This document shows, one piece after another, positions 50,832-59,713 of a DNA stretch of 64,000 bases. The notes below the pieces were generated by a model. It was given only the letters and a program-made list of their open reading frames with translations. It was not told the DNA's origin and did no database searches. Position 1 is the stretch's first letter; every line of letters starts with the position of its first letter. Both the position numbers and the translations under genes were made by a program. Origin of the DNA: Gammaproteobacteria bacterium (GTDB taxonomy: Bacteria; Pseudomonadota; Gammaproteobacteria; Natronospirales; REEB76); the NCBI GenBank assembly GCA_035279405.1, contig DATEHU010000017.1, positions 62,001 to 126,000 of the forward strand, written 5' to 3'.

Positions 50832-51194
50832 TCACACAGCGCCGCGCCGCACGAATTCGTGGGCTTCCCTGGCCAATTTGAGCCAAGCGGATTTAGGGAG
50901 CTTCACCACCAACCATTCCTTCATGAGCCGGCCGCGCGCAGGTTCGAAATACTCACCTTTGCCGGATTGCACCAGCTCATCCACGCGCTCACCGGACAGT
51001 TTGACCACGAACCGCCCTTTAGAAGACAGCATGGCAAAAATCCTGCCGTTCACCTTCAGGGCGGTAGAACCGAAACCCTTGCCGCCGTAGGTGACGTCGC
51101 GATTTTGCTTGAATGCCTTGACGAGTGCGGTCAGGTCCGCGTCGCCGGCGCTTGTGGCCGGCCGTTTTGCTTTGCGCTTCGGGGCGCTTTTCAC
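50832..51194 (-). CDS. TfoX/Sxy-like N-terminal-domain protein
   Basis: A 120-residue protein whose core resembles TfoX/Sxy N-terminal family: KGFGSTALKVNGRIFAMLSSKGRFVVKLSGERVDELV, then GEYFEPARGRLMKEWLVVKL. A basic tail of ~15 residues (MKSAPKRKAKRPATS) precedes it. No C-terminal helical domain is present, so it may not act in competence. It lies 17 bases downstream of the gene at 51212-51622 on the same strand. Confidence 0.78.
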   Translation of the reverse strand: MKSAPKRKAKRPATSAGDADLTALVKAFKQNRDVTYGGKGFGSTALKVNGRIFAMLSSKGRFVVKLSGERVDELVQSGKGEYFEPARGRLMKEWLVVKLPKSAWLKLAREAHEFVRRGAV

Positions 51195-51211
51195 GGCAAC
51201 CGCTTGCTCAA

Positions 51212-51622
51212 TTACGGCAGCTTGATCTTGCCGCCGCCGGGCAGACCGCCTTTTCCCCCGAGCCCGCCCAAGCCACCATTGCCCGCGCCGGGCAACACGA
51301 TCGAAGAAGCCGCCTCGCGACGCATTTCTTCCAGGCGCTTCATGGTCTGCTCGATGGCGGCCTTGGCCCCATTGCCGAATTTCTCCGCTGCTTCCTTCAG
51401 CGACTTGGCTTCGATGTCGAAGCTGATGGGCAATGTACCGAGCGGCGTGAGCACCTGGGTCTGACCGCTGTAAATCACCGGCCGTGTCTGATCGGGACCG
51501 CCATCGCGCGTAATCGGCGTGAGCCGCTGAATGGTGCCGATGTTGCGGTCGGTGAATACCTCTTCCTGATAAAGCTGTTCGGGTGACATCTGGATGTCGA
51601 GGTCTTTGGCTTCGGTGGCCAT
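51212..51622 (-). CDS. Conserved-looking cytoplasmic protein with a glycine-rich tail
   Basis: A 136-residue soluble protein. The N-terminus MSPEQLYQEEVFTDRNIGTIQRLTPI and the middle GQTQVLTPLGTLPISFDIEA look conserved and beta-rich; a helix (EAAEKFGNGAKAAIEQTMKRLEEMRREAA) follows, then a short glycine-rich tail. I do not recognise a family or function. It is co-oriented with the TfoX-like gene and probably forms a transcript with it. Confidence 0.75.
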   Translation of the reverse strand: MATEAKDLDIQMSPEQLYQEEVFTDRNIGTIQRLTPITRDGGPDQTRPVIYSGQTQVLTPLGTLPISFDIEAKSLKEAAEKFGNGAKAAIEQTMKRLEEMRREAASSIVLPGAGNGGLGGLGGKGGLPGGGKIKLP

Positions 51623-51752
51623 GGCGGTGTGTCCGGTGAGTTTGCTTGCGCGACTAGGTTAGCAGAAATGTGTGCGGCCCCTACAGCGCTTGCGATAGGC
51701 CGATTTCTGCAACAAGATGGGGCCAGGCAATGCAACAACAAGGGCAAGCGAC

Positions 51753-52880
51753 ATGCAAATCTGCGTACTGGGCGCCGGCATGGTGGGTGGTGTCATGGCC
51801 CGCGATCTGGCGGGTCGCCATGAGGTCACTGCGGCCGACCGCAGTGAGACGGCGCTCGCGCGGCTCGCGGCGTACGGCATCCACACGCAGCAACTGGATC
51901 TCACGGATGTGAGCGCACTCGCGGGTTTCGTCCGGCCCTTCGACCTGGTGGTCTCGGCGGTCCCGGGGTTCATGGGCTTCCGCACTCTCAAGGTGCTCAT
52001 TGAAGCTGGCAAAAATATCGCGGATATCTCGTTCTTTCCCGAGGACGCGCTGGATCTCGATGCGCTGGCCAAACGCCGAGGGGTTACTGCGCTGGTGGAT
52101 ATCGGCGTGGCGCCGGGCATGGACAACCTGATCCTGGGCCATCACGACGCCCACATGCGGGTAACGCGGTTCGAATGTCTGGTGGGCGGATTGCCGCAAC
52201 ATCCGCAGCCGCCGTTCAACTACAAGGCACCGTTTTCTCCGATAGACGTGATCGAGGAATACACCCGGGCAGCACGTTTGCAACGTGCCGGCAAGGTAGT
52301 GACATTACCGGCATTGAGCGAGCGCGAAACCGTGGAGTTCGACGGTGTGGGCCGGCTCGAAGCCTTCAATACCGACGGCCTGCGTTCACTCCTCAAGACC
52401 ATGGCGCACATTCCGGAGATGGCGGAAAAGACCCTGCGTTATCCCGGCCACGCGGCGCTGATTGAAGCTCTTGAACAATCCGGGTTTTTCTCCACGGAAA
52501 TGCTGGATATTGGTGCCGTCAAAGTGCGGCCGCTGGATCTGGCGGTGAAGCTGCTGCTGGAGCAGTGGAAGCTGGCGCCGGACGAGCCGGAATTTACCGT
52601 CATGCGCGTCACTGTCGAGGGTGAAGAAGACGGCAAGCGCCTGCGCCACGTGTGGGAAGTGCATGACGAGTACGATGCAGCCACCGGTTTTTCCTCGATG
52701 GCGCGCACCACCGGGTTCACCTGCACGGCCGCCGCGAATCTGCTGCTGGACGGCAGGTTCCGCGAACCCGGCGTGCATCCGCCGGAAATCGTGGGGCGCG
52801 ATGCCGGCTGCTTCGATTACATCGTGGCCCATCTCAAAGAACGCCACGTGAATTACCGCCATCGTGCAACTGCCCTGTGA
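51753..52880 (+). CDS. Saccharopine dehydrogenase-like oxidoreductase
   Basis: A 375-residue Rossmann-fold dehydrogenase. The nucleotide loop is CVLGAGMVGGVMARDLAG and the rest agrees with saccharopine dehydrogenase/lysine-type enzymes: PFDLVVSAVPGFMGFRTLKVLIEAGKNIADISFFPEDA, GVAPGMDN, and a C-terminal EVHDEYDAATGFSSMARTTGF. Substrate and direction are uncertain; it could act in lysine or carboxynorspermidine-type metabolism. The start at 51753 is chosen since MQICVLG begins the Rossmann strand. The downstream small genes are close but not overlapping. Confidence 0.87.
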   Translation: MQICVLGAGMVGGVMARDLAGRHEVTAADRSETALARLAAYGIHTQQLDLTDVSALAGFVRPFDLVVSAVPGFMGFRTLKVLIEAGKNIADISFFPEDALDLDALAKRRGVTALVDIGVAPGMDNLILGHHDAHMRVTRFECLVGGLPQHPQPPFNYKAPFSPIDVIEEYTRAARLQRAGKVVTLPALSERETVEFDGVGRLEAFNTDGLRSLLKTMAHIPEMAEKTLRYPGHAALIEALEQSGFFSTEMLDIGAVKVRPLDLAVKLLLEQWKLAPDEPEFTVMRVTVEGEEDGKRLRHVWEVHDEYDAATGFSSMARTTGFTCTAAANLLLDGRFREPGVHPPEIVGRDAGCFDYIVAHLKERHVNYRHRATAL

Positions 52881-52938
52881 GCGGCGGCTGAGCCCGGTCT
52901 GTTAGAATACCCGCCCTTTTTTGGTGCCGGATTACGCC

Positions 52939-53238
52939 ATGAATACCGAGATTACGTCCTTCGAATCCACCGCCGAGCAGGTGGTGGAGCTTGCCAATCA
53001 AGTCAGCGACGAGCATCCCGAAGCGGATCTCTGGGACATCGCGGACGGCCTGCTGGCCGGTGCGGTGCACTTCTGGCTGTACTCGCGCCAGCCCTGCGAG
53101 GATCCCATGTGCGAGGATTGCGCGCCGGTGTCCACCTCGGGGCTGCGCCAGGCGGAACTTGAAAAGCTGATACGCGAGTTCGCCGAGGACAGCGACTACT
53201 ACCACGCGCCCACCGATTCCAACGCTGCGCGGGCTTGA
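52939..53238 (+). CDS. Small acidic protein of unknown function
   Basis: A 99-residue acidic protein: MNTEITSFESTAEQVVELANQVSDE, DLWDIADGLLAGAVHFWLYSRQP, then a Cys cluster CEDPMCEDC that may bind metal. It starts 58 bases after the dehydrogenase and is followed by another Cys-rich gene. I know no named family. Confidence 0.72.
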   Translation: MNTEITSFESTAEQVVELANQVSDEHPEADLWDIADGLLAGAVHFWLYSRQPCEDPMCEDCAPVSTSGLRQAELEKLIREFAEDSDYYHAPTDSNAARA

Positions 53239-53280
53239 TTTCCTCACCCTGCCTCGTCCTCAGGGACGGGGTGACGTAGC

Positions 53281-53586
53281 GTGAGATCAGATAGTTCACT
53301 CGTCTGCTGGAAATGCGGCGCGTCGCTCAGGGATGTGCCGATGCCACTGTCGCGCCTTTCCGAGTGCCTTGCCTGTCACGCCGAGCTGCACGTTTGCCGG
53401 CAGTGCCGCTTTTATGACCCACGCAAGCCGGAAAGCTGTGCCGAGGAACGCGCCGACCCGCCCAAGGACAAGCAGCGCGCCAATTTCTGCGATTATTTCG
53501 ATCCGCGTCCGAATGCTTTTCAGCCGGCCGACCCGGGTCCCACCGACCGGGCCAAGACGGAATTGGACAAATTATTCGGGAAATGA
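53281..53586 (+). CDS. Small cysteine-rich zinc-binding-like protein
   Basis: A 101-residue protein with four Cys pairs: VCWKCGASL, ECLACHAELHVCRQC, and later CAEE and FCDYFD. The arrangement suggests one or two zinc ribbons. The GTG start at 53281 is the first in frame near a weak site; start uncertain. It is probably cytoplasmic. The function is unknown; it is adjacent to greB and the preceding small acidic gene. Confidence 0.72.
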   Translation: MRSDSSLVCWKCGASLRDVPMPLSRLSECLACHAELHVCRQCRFYDPRKPESCAEERADPPKDKQRANFCDYFDPRPNAFQPADPGPTDRAKTELDKLFGK

Positions 53587-53612
53587 ACCTGTGCGCATCG
53601 GCGCCGCGCTCG

Positions 53613-54110
53613 TTACCATTTATAACTTACTTCCATCACGTAATAACGCATCTTGCCAGCAGGCGTAACCACTTCGACTTCGTCGTCCACAGTTTTCTTG
53701 AGCAGAGCCTGCGCGAGCGGCGAGTCAATGCTGATGCAGTGCCCGGCGGGGTCGAATTCATCTGCGCCCACGATGCGATACACGGTCTGCGTTCCCTGAT
53801 TGTCTTCCAGCGTTACCTGTGCGCCGAAAAACACCCGCGTCCGGTCGGGCGGCGAATCGGAAATGACATGCAAATCAGGCATGCGCCTTTGCAGGTAACC
53901 GATGCGCCCGTCCATCTCGCGCAATTGCTTTTTGCGATAAATGTATTCCGCGTTCTCCGAGCGGTCGCCTTCGGCGGCGGCGGCCGACAGCGCCTGCACC
54001 ACCTCGGCGCGCTGCTGCCACAGTTGCTGCAACTCGGTTTCCAGCCGGCGATACCCCACCGCGGTGATATAGGGTGAGGACTTGGGCGGAGGAGGACGCC
54101 AGCGGCTCAT
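53613..54110 (-). CDS. greB: Transcription elongation factor GreB
   Basis: A 165-residue Gre factor. The N-terminal coiled coil is visible (YRRLETELQQLWQQRAEVVQALSAAAAEGDRSENAEYIYRKKQLREMDGR) with acidic tip residues D-R-S-E, and the C-terminal domain has FFGAQVTLED and GKMRYYVMEVSY. GreB stimulates transcript cleavage by stalled RNA polymerase. A leading extension MSRWRPPPPKSSPYIT is normal for GreB. Confidence 0.93.
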   Translation of the reverse strand: MSRWRPPPPKSSPYITAVGYRRLETELQQLWQQRAEVVQALSAAAAEGDRSENAEYIYRKKQLREMDGRIGYLQRRMPDLHVISDSPPDRTRVFFGAQVTLEDNQGTQTVYRIVGADEFDPAGHCISIDSPLAQALLKKTVDDEVEVVTPAGKMRYYVMEVSYKW

Positions 54111-54143
54111 GGATGTTGCGGCGATGCGGAAAGATACGGCAAA

Positions 54144-54776
54144 TTATAGTTGCCGCCGGTGATACGGCGGCAATTGCAGCCACCGGGCCGCCAGCGCCAG
54201 CCACAGCAGAATCAGCAGGATGGTGAGCTTTTCCATGAAACCACGCGCCGGAAAGTGCAGCAGGGCGTACCACCAGAGTACCGCGAATTCAAACACCGCG
54301 AGTTCCATGGCAGGACGGAAATGCGGCCGCCAGCGGGGCGTGCGACGGAAATACCAGGATTGAATCAGCATGGCAACGCTGGTGCACAGGAAGGCGACGA
54401 CAGCTGCGAAAATGTGGATAGCTCCATCAAGGGTGAGCGCGGCAGTCTTGTCAGTGGGGAAAATGGCCGTGACTGCCACGCCCGCAGCGCCCAGGGTGAA
54501 CAGCAGCAGGGTCGCGGCAGTGCGCGCCCCCTGTTCACTGCCGAGATACAGTCCGGTCGCGAGCAGCGCGATGGCGGCAGCGAGGGCGTAGAACGCAGAA
54601 TGCAACCAGCCGCCGTAAGGGCCGAGCAGGTAAAAGCTCAGTGGCGTGCCCATGAAGCTGTAATCCGGCCGCAGAAATTGCACCCCTGCCGAGGCCAGGA
54701 AGAAGTACAGCACTCCGAGCAGCGCCAGCCTACCGAGCCAGGGCGTCAAACCTGTCACTCGAGCCGAAGTCAACAT
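54144..54776 (-). CDS. DUF998-like integral membrane protein
   Basis: A 210-residue protein with six predicted transmembrane helices. The second half (GAAGVAVTAIFPTDKTAALTLDGAIHIFAAVVAF) has the DUF998 pattern of a conserved Pro-Thr-Asp and His in helix 4. No function is known. It is divergent from the metalloprotease-like gene with only 20 bases between them. Confidence 0.8.
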   Translation of the reverse strand: MLTSARVTGLTPWLGRLALLGVLYFFLASAGVQFLRPDYSFMGTPLSFYLLGPYGGWLHSAFYALAAAIALLATGLYLGSEQGARTAATLLLFTLGAAGVAVTAIFPTDKTAALTLDGAIHIFAAVVAFLCTSVAMLIQSWYFRRTPRWRPHFRPAMELAVFEFAVLWWYALLHFPARGFMEKLTILLILLWLALAARWLQLPPYHRRQL

Positions 54777-54796
54777 CTGACTATTATAGGTAGCGC

Positions 54797-55351
54797 ATGC
54801 CCTTCAGCTATTACGCTCGTCTAAGCGCTGGCAACAAACGCATTTACGATGCCAGTGAGTGCATCGTCGCGTTACAGTTGCAGGCCGCCGCAGAGTTGTG
54901 GGCATGCGTGTCGGTACTGGAGGCCGCGCTCGAATCCACGCAGTCGGCCGCGGTGCGGCAGGCCTGTCAGGTTCTGGCGGACGGACTTTGCGGTCAGTTG
55001 CAGGCGCCGCCGGTAGTGGTCAAGGTGCTGGCGAAACGACCGTCCAACAGTTACGGTGAGCTGCACGGCCTGTATGAAGGCGTGGAGGGCGCCCTCAAAG
55101 TGGCGAAGATCACCTTGTGGATGCGCACCGCCCAGCGCCGGCAGGTGGTCGCGTTCCGCAGCTTCCTGCGCACCTTGCTGCACGAGTTGTGCCATCATTT
55201 CGATTACACCCATTTCAAGCTTGCCGACTCATTTCATACCGCGGGTTTCTACCAGCGCGAGTCCTCGCTGTTCCACCAACTGGTGACGGATGCCACCAAG
55301 GCTGATGGTGCCGAGTTGTTCCCTGCGAGTGGGGGCGAGACTGTAAAATAG
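54797..55351 (+). CDS. SprT-like zinc metalloprotease-fold protein
   Basis: A 184-residue protein with the zinc motif HELCHHFDY (HExxH) near residue 130, preceded by RQVVAFRSFLRTLL. The preceding ~100 residues are helical. Proteins of this type are SprT-related putative metallopeptidases; no C-terminal zinc ribbon is visible. It is followed by an acyl-CoA dehydrogenase gene after 43 bases. Confidence 0.78.
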   Translation: MPFSYYARLSAGNKRIYDASECIVALQLQAAAELWACVSVLEAALESTQSAAVRQACQVLADGLCGQLQAPPVVVKVLAKRPSNSYGELHGLYEGVEGALKVAKITLWMRTAQRRQVVAFRSFLRTLLHELCHHFDYTHFKLADSFHTAGFYQRESSLFHQLVTDATKADGAELFPASGGETVK

Positions 55352-55394
55352 GCGTATCGGCGCCAGCCGTGGTCTTTATGTCAGGAGCTTTCCC

Positions 55395-57188
55395 GTGCCC
55401 AGCTATACCGCCCCCCTGCGCGACATGAAATTTGTCCTGACTGAACTGGCCACCCTGGACGAAATGGCGCGCTTGCCGGGTTGCGGCGAAGTCACACCGG
55501 ATCTGCTGGACACCGTGCTGGACGCCGCCGGCAAGTTTGCTGCGGAAGTGCTGGCACCGCTCAATCAGACCGGCGACCAGCAAGGTGCGAAATTCAGCGG
55601 CGGCGCCGTCACCACTCCCAAGGGCTTCAAGGGAGCCTATCAACGCTTCGTGGCCGACGGTTGGAATGCGCTGTCGCTGCCGGCGGAATTTGGCGGCCAG
55701 GGACTGCCAGAGGTGGTGTCCGCGCCGGTGCAGGAGATGTGGCAGTCGGCAAACATGTCCTACGCACTCTGTTCGTTGCTGACCCAGGGCGCGGTCCATG
55801 CCTTGCTGTTGACAGGCAGCGATGCGCTCAAACAGCGCTTCCTGCCGAAAATGGTTTCGGGCGAATGGACCGGCACCATGAATCTTTCCGAGCCGCAGGC
55901 CGGCTCCGATCTGGCGGCAGTACGCTGCCGCGCGGTGCGTGAAGGCGATCACTACAAGCTCACCGGCCAGAAGATCTTCATCACCTATGGCGAGCATGAC
56001 TTTACCGAAAACATCATCCACATGGTGCTGGCGCGCACTCCGGATGCGCCCGCGGGCGTCAAGGGTATTTCCATGTTCGTGGTGCCCAAGGTGCTGGTGA
56101 ACGCGGATGGCACACTCGGCAAGCGCAACGACGTGCAGTGCGCGTCCATAGAGCACAAGCTTGGCATCCACGCGAGTCCCACCGCGGTGATGAGTTACGG
56201 AGAGCACGGGGGCGCGGTGGGTTACCTGATTGGCGAGGAAAACCACGGCCTGGAATACATGTTTGTCATGATGAACATGGCACGTTTTGCCGTGGGCGTG
56301 CAGGGGCTGGGCATTGCCGAGCGCGCCTGGCAGCAGGCGCGCGATTATGCCAAAGAACGCGTGCAGAGTGCGGATATCGGCGTGCGCCACGGCGCACCCG
56401 TAACCATCATCCATCATCCGGACGTGCGCCGCATGTTGATGAGCATGAAGGCGCGCAACGAGGCGATGCGCGCCGTGGCTTATGTGACGGCGGCACATCT
56501 GGATCGCGCCATGCGCCACGTGGATGCCAAAGAACGTGAACGGGCGCAGGAATTCGTGGACCTGATGATTCCGGTGGTCAAGGGCTGGTGCACCGAGAAT
56601 GCGGTGGAGATCGCTTCGCTCGGCGTGCAGGTGCACGGCGGCATGGGTTATATAGAGGAAACCGGCGCCGCGCAATATTATCGCGATGCGCGCATCAGCA
56701 CGATTTACGAAGGCACCACGGGCATCCAGGCAAAGGACCTGCTGGGCCGCAAGATCGCGCGTGACCAGGGCAGGGCCGTCAAGACGCTGATCGTCGAGAT
56801 GCGCAAACTCGATGCGCAACTCTCCAAGGCAAGCGGTGAGGATCTGATCGCCATCCGCATGCGACTGACCGCCGGCATCAACGCGCTGGAAGAGTCAGTC
56901 AACTGGCTGGTAACGAATTACGCCGCCAACGTGCGCGCTGCGGCGGCGGGCGCGGTCCCGTTCCTGATGTTGCTGGGCACGGTCGCAGGCGGCTGGCTCA
57001 TGGCCCAATCCGCATTGATCGCGCAGCAACGCTTGGCGGAAGGGACAGGGGACGCGGCGTTTTACCAGGCCAAGATCGACACTGCGCGTTTCTATGCAGA
57101 CTACGAGTTGACCAGGGTATCGGCGTTCAAGGAGTCCATCGTGGCCGGTGCCGCAGGCGTCCTTGCGCTTACCGAAGACCAATTCTGA
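55395..57188 (+). CDS. Acyl-CoA dehydrogenase (FadE/DmdC-type)
   Basis: A 597-residue flavoprotein of the long acyl-CoA dehydrogenase group with an extra C-terminal domain. Motifs include MNLSEPQAGSDLAAVRCRA (substrate/FAD), FITYGEHD, and YYRDARISTIYEGTTGIQAKDLLGRK, with the catalytic Glu in YEGTTGIQ. It probably oxidises a fatty acyl-CoA or methylmercaptopropionyl-CoA-like substrate. The GTG at 55395 fits the start MPSYTAPLRDM. Confidence 0.92.
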   Translation: MPSYTAPLRDMKFVLTELATLDEMARLPGCGEVTPDLLDTVLDAAGKFAAEVLAPLNQTGDQQGAKFSGGAVTTPKGFKGAYQRFVADGWNALSLPAEFGGQGLPEVVSAPVQEMWQSANMSYALCSLLTQGAVHALLLTGSDALKQRFLPKMVSGEWTGTMNLSEPQAGSDLAAVRCRAVREGDHYKLTGQKIFITYGEHDFTENIIHMVLARTPDAPAGVKGISMFVVPKVLVNADGTLGKRNDVQCASIEHKLGIHASPTAVMSYGEHGGAVGYLIGEENHGLEYMFVMMNMARFAVGVQGLGIAERAWQQARDYAKERVQSADIGVRHGAPVTIIHHPDVRRMLMSMKARNEAMRAVAYVTAAHLDRAMRHVDAKERERAQEFVDLMIPVVKGWCTENAVEIASLGVQVHGGMGYIEETGAAQYYRDARISTIYEGTTGIQAKDLLGRKIARDQGRAVKTLIVEMRKLDAQLSKASGEDLIAIRMRLTAGINALEESVNWLVTNYAANVRAAAAGAVPFLMLLGTVAGGWLMAQSALIAQQRLAEGTGDAAFYQAKIDTARFYADYELTRVSAFKESIVAGAAGVLALTEDQF

Positions 57189-57530
57189 AATTGAAATTCT
57201 TTATTTCACGTGGGGCAAATGGGGCTTGATCAGGCTGCGAGATTCGACGGAATCACGGGAGGACTGAGGAATTAAGAAATGTATGTTCTCCCACCCGTAG
57301 CGCGAGCCGAGCACTGAAGCGAGCAAGGTCAGCCTGAAGGGGCGCCCCAGGGATGGCGGCGATCCGGCCGCGAGGCGAGGGACTGCCTCTCGGCCGGGCT
57401 CCGAAGCGAGCGAATCGCGCAGGGCAGTTGCGGCTCCCGCGACCCGCGCTCCGGGGGAATGGTTTTGGTGACTTTTGCCGAAACAAAAGTCACCCGTCGC
57501 GCGGGGCGGAACCCCGCACTGAAATAAACA
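57189..57530. repeat. Intergenic region with a palindromic repeat upstream of arsR
   Basis: About 340 bases without a gene. The clearest structure is an 11-base inverted repeat (57467-57477 with 57484-57494; loop CCGAAA), part of a common intergenic GTGACTTTTG-type palindrome of gammaproteobacteria. GC-rich clusters (GGCGCCCC, GCGGGGCGGAACCCCGC) flank it. No start codon with a supported frame was found. Confidence 0.6.
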
Positions 57531-57558
57531 TTGACATATCGGAAAAAGCCGATATACT
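57531..57558 (+). promoter_or_regulatory. arsR promoter with overlapping operator
   Basis: TTGACA (57531-57536) and TATACT (57553-57558) form a near-consensus sigma-70 promoter with a 16-base spacer. An inverted repeat ATATCGG-N6-CCGATAT (57536-57555) lies between the boxes, a typical ArsR operator position. The predicted start of transcription is at or next to A57566, the first base of an ATG. Confidence 0.85.
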
Positions 57559-57565
57559 GATGCAC

Positions 57566-57868
57566 ATGGAACAGGTAGAAGTCTTCAAGGCATTGGCCAA
57601 TGAATCTCGGCTCAAGATCCTGCAGTGGATGAAGGAGCCGGGCAAGCACTTTGGCGACTGCCCCACGGGCGGAGCCCGCGGCCGCAAAGTGTGCGTGACG
57701 GAAATCCAGTCGAAGCTGGGTCTTTCCCAGTCCACCGCCTCGCAGTATCTCGCCACCTTGGAGCAGGCGGGCTTGGTGGTGGCGCGGCGCGAGGGCCAAT
57801 GGACCTTTTACGAGCGCAATGAGGAAGCCCTCAAGGAACTGGGGGATTTTCTCAAGAAGGATCTGTGA
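57566..57868 (+). CDS. ArsR-family repressor, probably expressed from a leaderless mRNA
   Basis: A 100-residue winged-helix ArsR/SmtB protein: MEQVEVFKALANESRLKILQWM, the recognition region VTEIQSKLGLSQSTASQYLATLEQAGLVVARREGQWTFYE. A Cys is present in HFGDCPTGGARGRKVC, between helices 2 and 3, so thiol or electrophile sensing is possible. The ATG at 57566 fits the predicted transcript start; an ATG at 57560 would lie before it. The downstream alkene reductase and glutathione transferase are on the same strand, so the regulator may control electrophile-detoxification genes. Confidence 0.87.
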   Translation: MEQVEVFKALANESRLKILQWMKEPGKHFGDCPTGGARGRKVCVTEIQSKLGLSQSTASQYLATLEQAGLVVARREGQWTFYERNEEALKELGDFLKKDL

Positions 57869-57880
57869 GCCGCCCAAGAC

Positions 57881-57901
57881 AACCCCGCAAGGGTTTTTTT
57901 T
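57881..57901 (+). terminator. Short rho-independent terminator after arsR
   Basis: A small stem (AACCC with GGGTT, loop CGCAA) is followed by a run of seven or more T. It lies 12 bases after the arsR stop and 60 before the alkene reductase gene, so it may partially separate the regulator from the downstream genes. Confidence 0.65.
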
Positions 57902-57963
57902 GGACTTGTAATATCGAGATTATCAAATATGCAAAAACATCTGAATAACAACAGGAGACGCGC

Positions 57964-59061
57964 ATGAGCACGCAACCGCTGCTGACGCCGGTGAAACTCG
58001 GCCGCTACGAACTTCCCAACCGTGTGGTGATGGCGCCGATGACGCGCTCGCGCGCCTACAACCGCGACCGCGTGCCCACCGAGCTGCATGCCGAGTACTA
58101 CGCGCAGCGGGCCTCGGCCGGCCTCATTGTCACCGAGGGCAGCCAGATTTCTCCGCAGGGCGTGGGCTATGTGTACACGCCCGGCATTCATTCAAACGCG
58201 CAGATCCGCGCCTGGCAGAAAGTCACCGCTGCGGTACACGCGCGCGCTGGCCACATTTTCAGCCAGCTCTGGCACACGGGCTACGTGTCGCATCCGGATT
58301 TTCACGACGGTGCGCTGCCGGTGTCGGCCTCGGCCGTTAATCCGCGCACCAAATCGTTCACACCGCAGGGTCTGAAGGACACGGTCACGCCGCGCGCATT
58401 GGAAACCCGCGAAGTGCGTGCCGCGATACAGGACTACGTGCAGGCGGCTAGGAACGCCATCGAAGCGGGATTCGACGGCGTGGAGGTCCACGGCGCCAAT
58501 GGCTATCTCGTCGAGCAGTTTTTACGTGACAGCAGCAATCATCGCGGTGATGAGTACGGCGGTAGCATTCCGAATCGTGCACGCTTTCTGTTCGAAATCG
58601 TGGACGGCATCGCCGACGACATCGGCGCGGACCGCCTGGGCGTAAGGTTGTCGCCCGCCAATACCTTTGACGTGCCGGCCGATTCCGACACGCGCGCGCT
58701 CTACGATTTTGTGATCGGCGCGCTTTCCAGTTACGGCCTGGCGTATCTGCACCTGCGCGAAGCCCAGGGCGATCTCTCGGCGATTCCCAACATGGTGCAG
58801 AACGTGACGGCACACTACCGCACGGTGTATCGCGGCACGCTCGTCACCAACACCGGCTTTGACCGAGAGCGCGGTAACGCCGTGATTGCACGCGGGGACG
58901 CGGACCTTGTGGCCTACGGCGTGCCGTTCATTGCCAACCCGGATCTGGTCGAGCGCTTTCGCGCCCATGCGCCGTTGGCGCAGGCCGACAAAAATACCTT
59001 CTATCAGGGCGGCGCGCGCGGTTACACCGATTATCCGTCATTGCAGGCGGAGGCCGCCTGA
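57964..59061 (+). CDS. NemA-like alkene reductase (Old Yellow Enzyme family)
   Basis: A 365-residue FMN-dependent ene-reductase: LLTPVKLGRYELPNRVVMAPMTRSRA, the active-site VEVHGANGYLVEQFL (His/Asn pair), and NTGFDRERGNAVIARGDADLVAYG for FMN. It reduces activated alkenes such as maleimides, quinones or nitroesters with NAD(P)H. The gene follows the ArsR repressor and is followed at 37 bases by a glutathione transferase, a common electrophile-detoxification arrangement (nemRA-like). I infer, but cannot confirm, regulation by this ArsR. Confidence 0.92.
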   Translation: MSTQPLLTPVKLGRYELPNRVVMAPMTRSRAYNRDRVPTELHAEYYAQRASAGLIVTEGSQISPQGVGYVYTPGIHSNAQIRAWQKVTAAVHARAGHIFSQLWHTGYVSHPDFHDGALPVSASAVNPRTKSFTPQGLKDTVTPRALETREVRAAIQDYVQAARNAIEAGFDGVEVHGANGYLVEQFLRDSSNHRGDEYGGSIPNRARFLFEIVDGIADDIGADRLGVRLSPANTFDVPADSDTRALYDFVIGALSSYGLAYLHLREAQGDLSAIPNMVQNVTAHYRTVYRGTLVTNTGFDRERGNAVIARGDADLVAYGVPFIANPDLVERFRAHAPLAQADKNTFYQGGARGYTDYPSLQAEAA

Positions 59062-59098
59062 GCGGTTTTGTTCCTCAACTCAACGCAGGAGAATGAAA

Positions 59099-59713
59099 AT
59101 GAAGCTGTACTTTTCCCCCGGCGCCTGCTCGATGGCGCCCCACATCGTGCTCAACGAACTCGGTTTGCCTTACGAGCCGGTGGAAGTGGATATCGCCAAG
59201 ACCCACACGCTGGTGAAAACCGGTGAGGATTATTTGCGGATCAATCCCAAGGGATATGTGCCGGCCATTCAACTGGACGATGGCTCAGTGCTTACGGAAG
59301 TGGCCGCCATTCTCCAGTACCTCGCCGACCGCAAACCGGAAGCGGGTCTGTTGGCCGCGCCCGGCAGCATGGAGCGTTACCGCACCATCGAATGGCTGAC
59401 CTTCATCAGCAGCGAGTTGCACAAGGGTTTCGGCGTGCTTTGGCATCCGCCGGTCGCGGAAACCGACAAACAGTATGGACTCGACAAACTCAAAAAGCGT
59501 TTCGCATTGCTCGACAAGCATCTCGCCGACAACGAGTATCTGATGGGCAAGAAGTTCACGGTGGCGGATGCTTACGCCTACACCATCATCAACTGGAGCT
59601 ACTACCACAAGCTGGACCTCGGCGCCTACAAGCACTTGCAGGCGTACATGCGGCGTATCGCCGCGCGTTCCTCGGTGCGCAGCACCGCACACCAGGAAAA
59701 ACTGGCGGCTTGA
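59099..59713 (+). CDS. gstA: Beta-class glutathione S-transferase GstA
   Basis: A 204-residue glutathione transferase. MKLYFSPGACSMAPHIVLNELGL holds the beta-class Cys at position 10; the G-site region is NPKGYVPAIQLDDGSVLTEVAAILQYLAD; the C-terminal helical domain has FTVADAYAYTIINWS. It conjugates electrophiles to glutathione. The second ATG (59099) has better Shine-Dalgarno spacing than the first (59093). The gene is the third of the arsR-reductase-gst group. Confidence 0.92.
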   Translation: MKLYFSPGACSMAPHIVLNELGLPYEPVEVDIAKTHTLVKTGEDYLRINPKGYVPAIQLDDGSVLTEVAAILQYLADRKPEAGLLAAPGSMERYRTIEWLTFISSELHKGFGVLWHPPVAETDKQYGLDKLKKRFALLDKHLADNEYLMGKKFTVADAYAYTIINWSYYHKLDLGAYKHLQAYMRRIAARSSVRSTAHQEKLAA

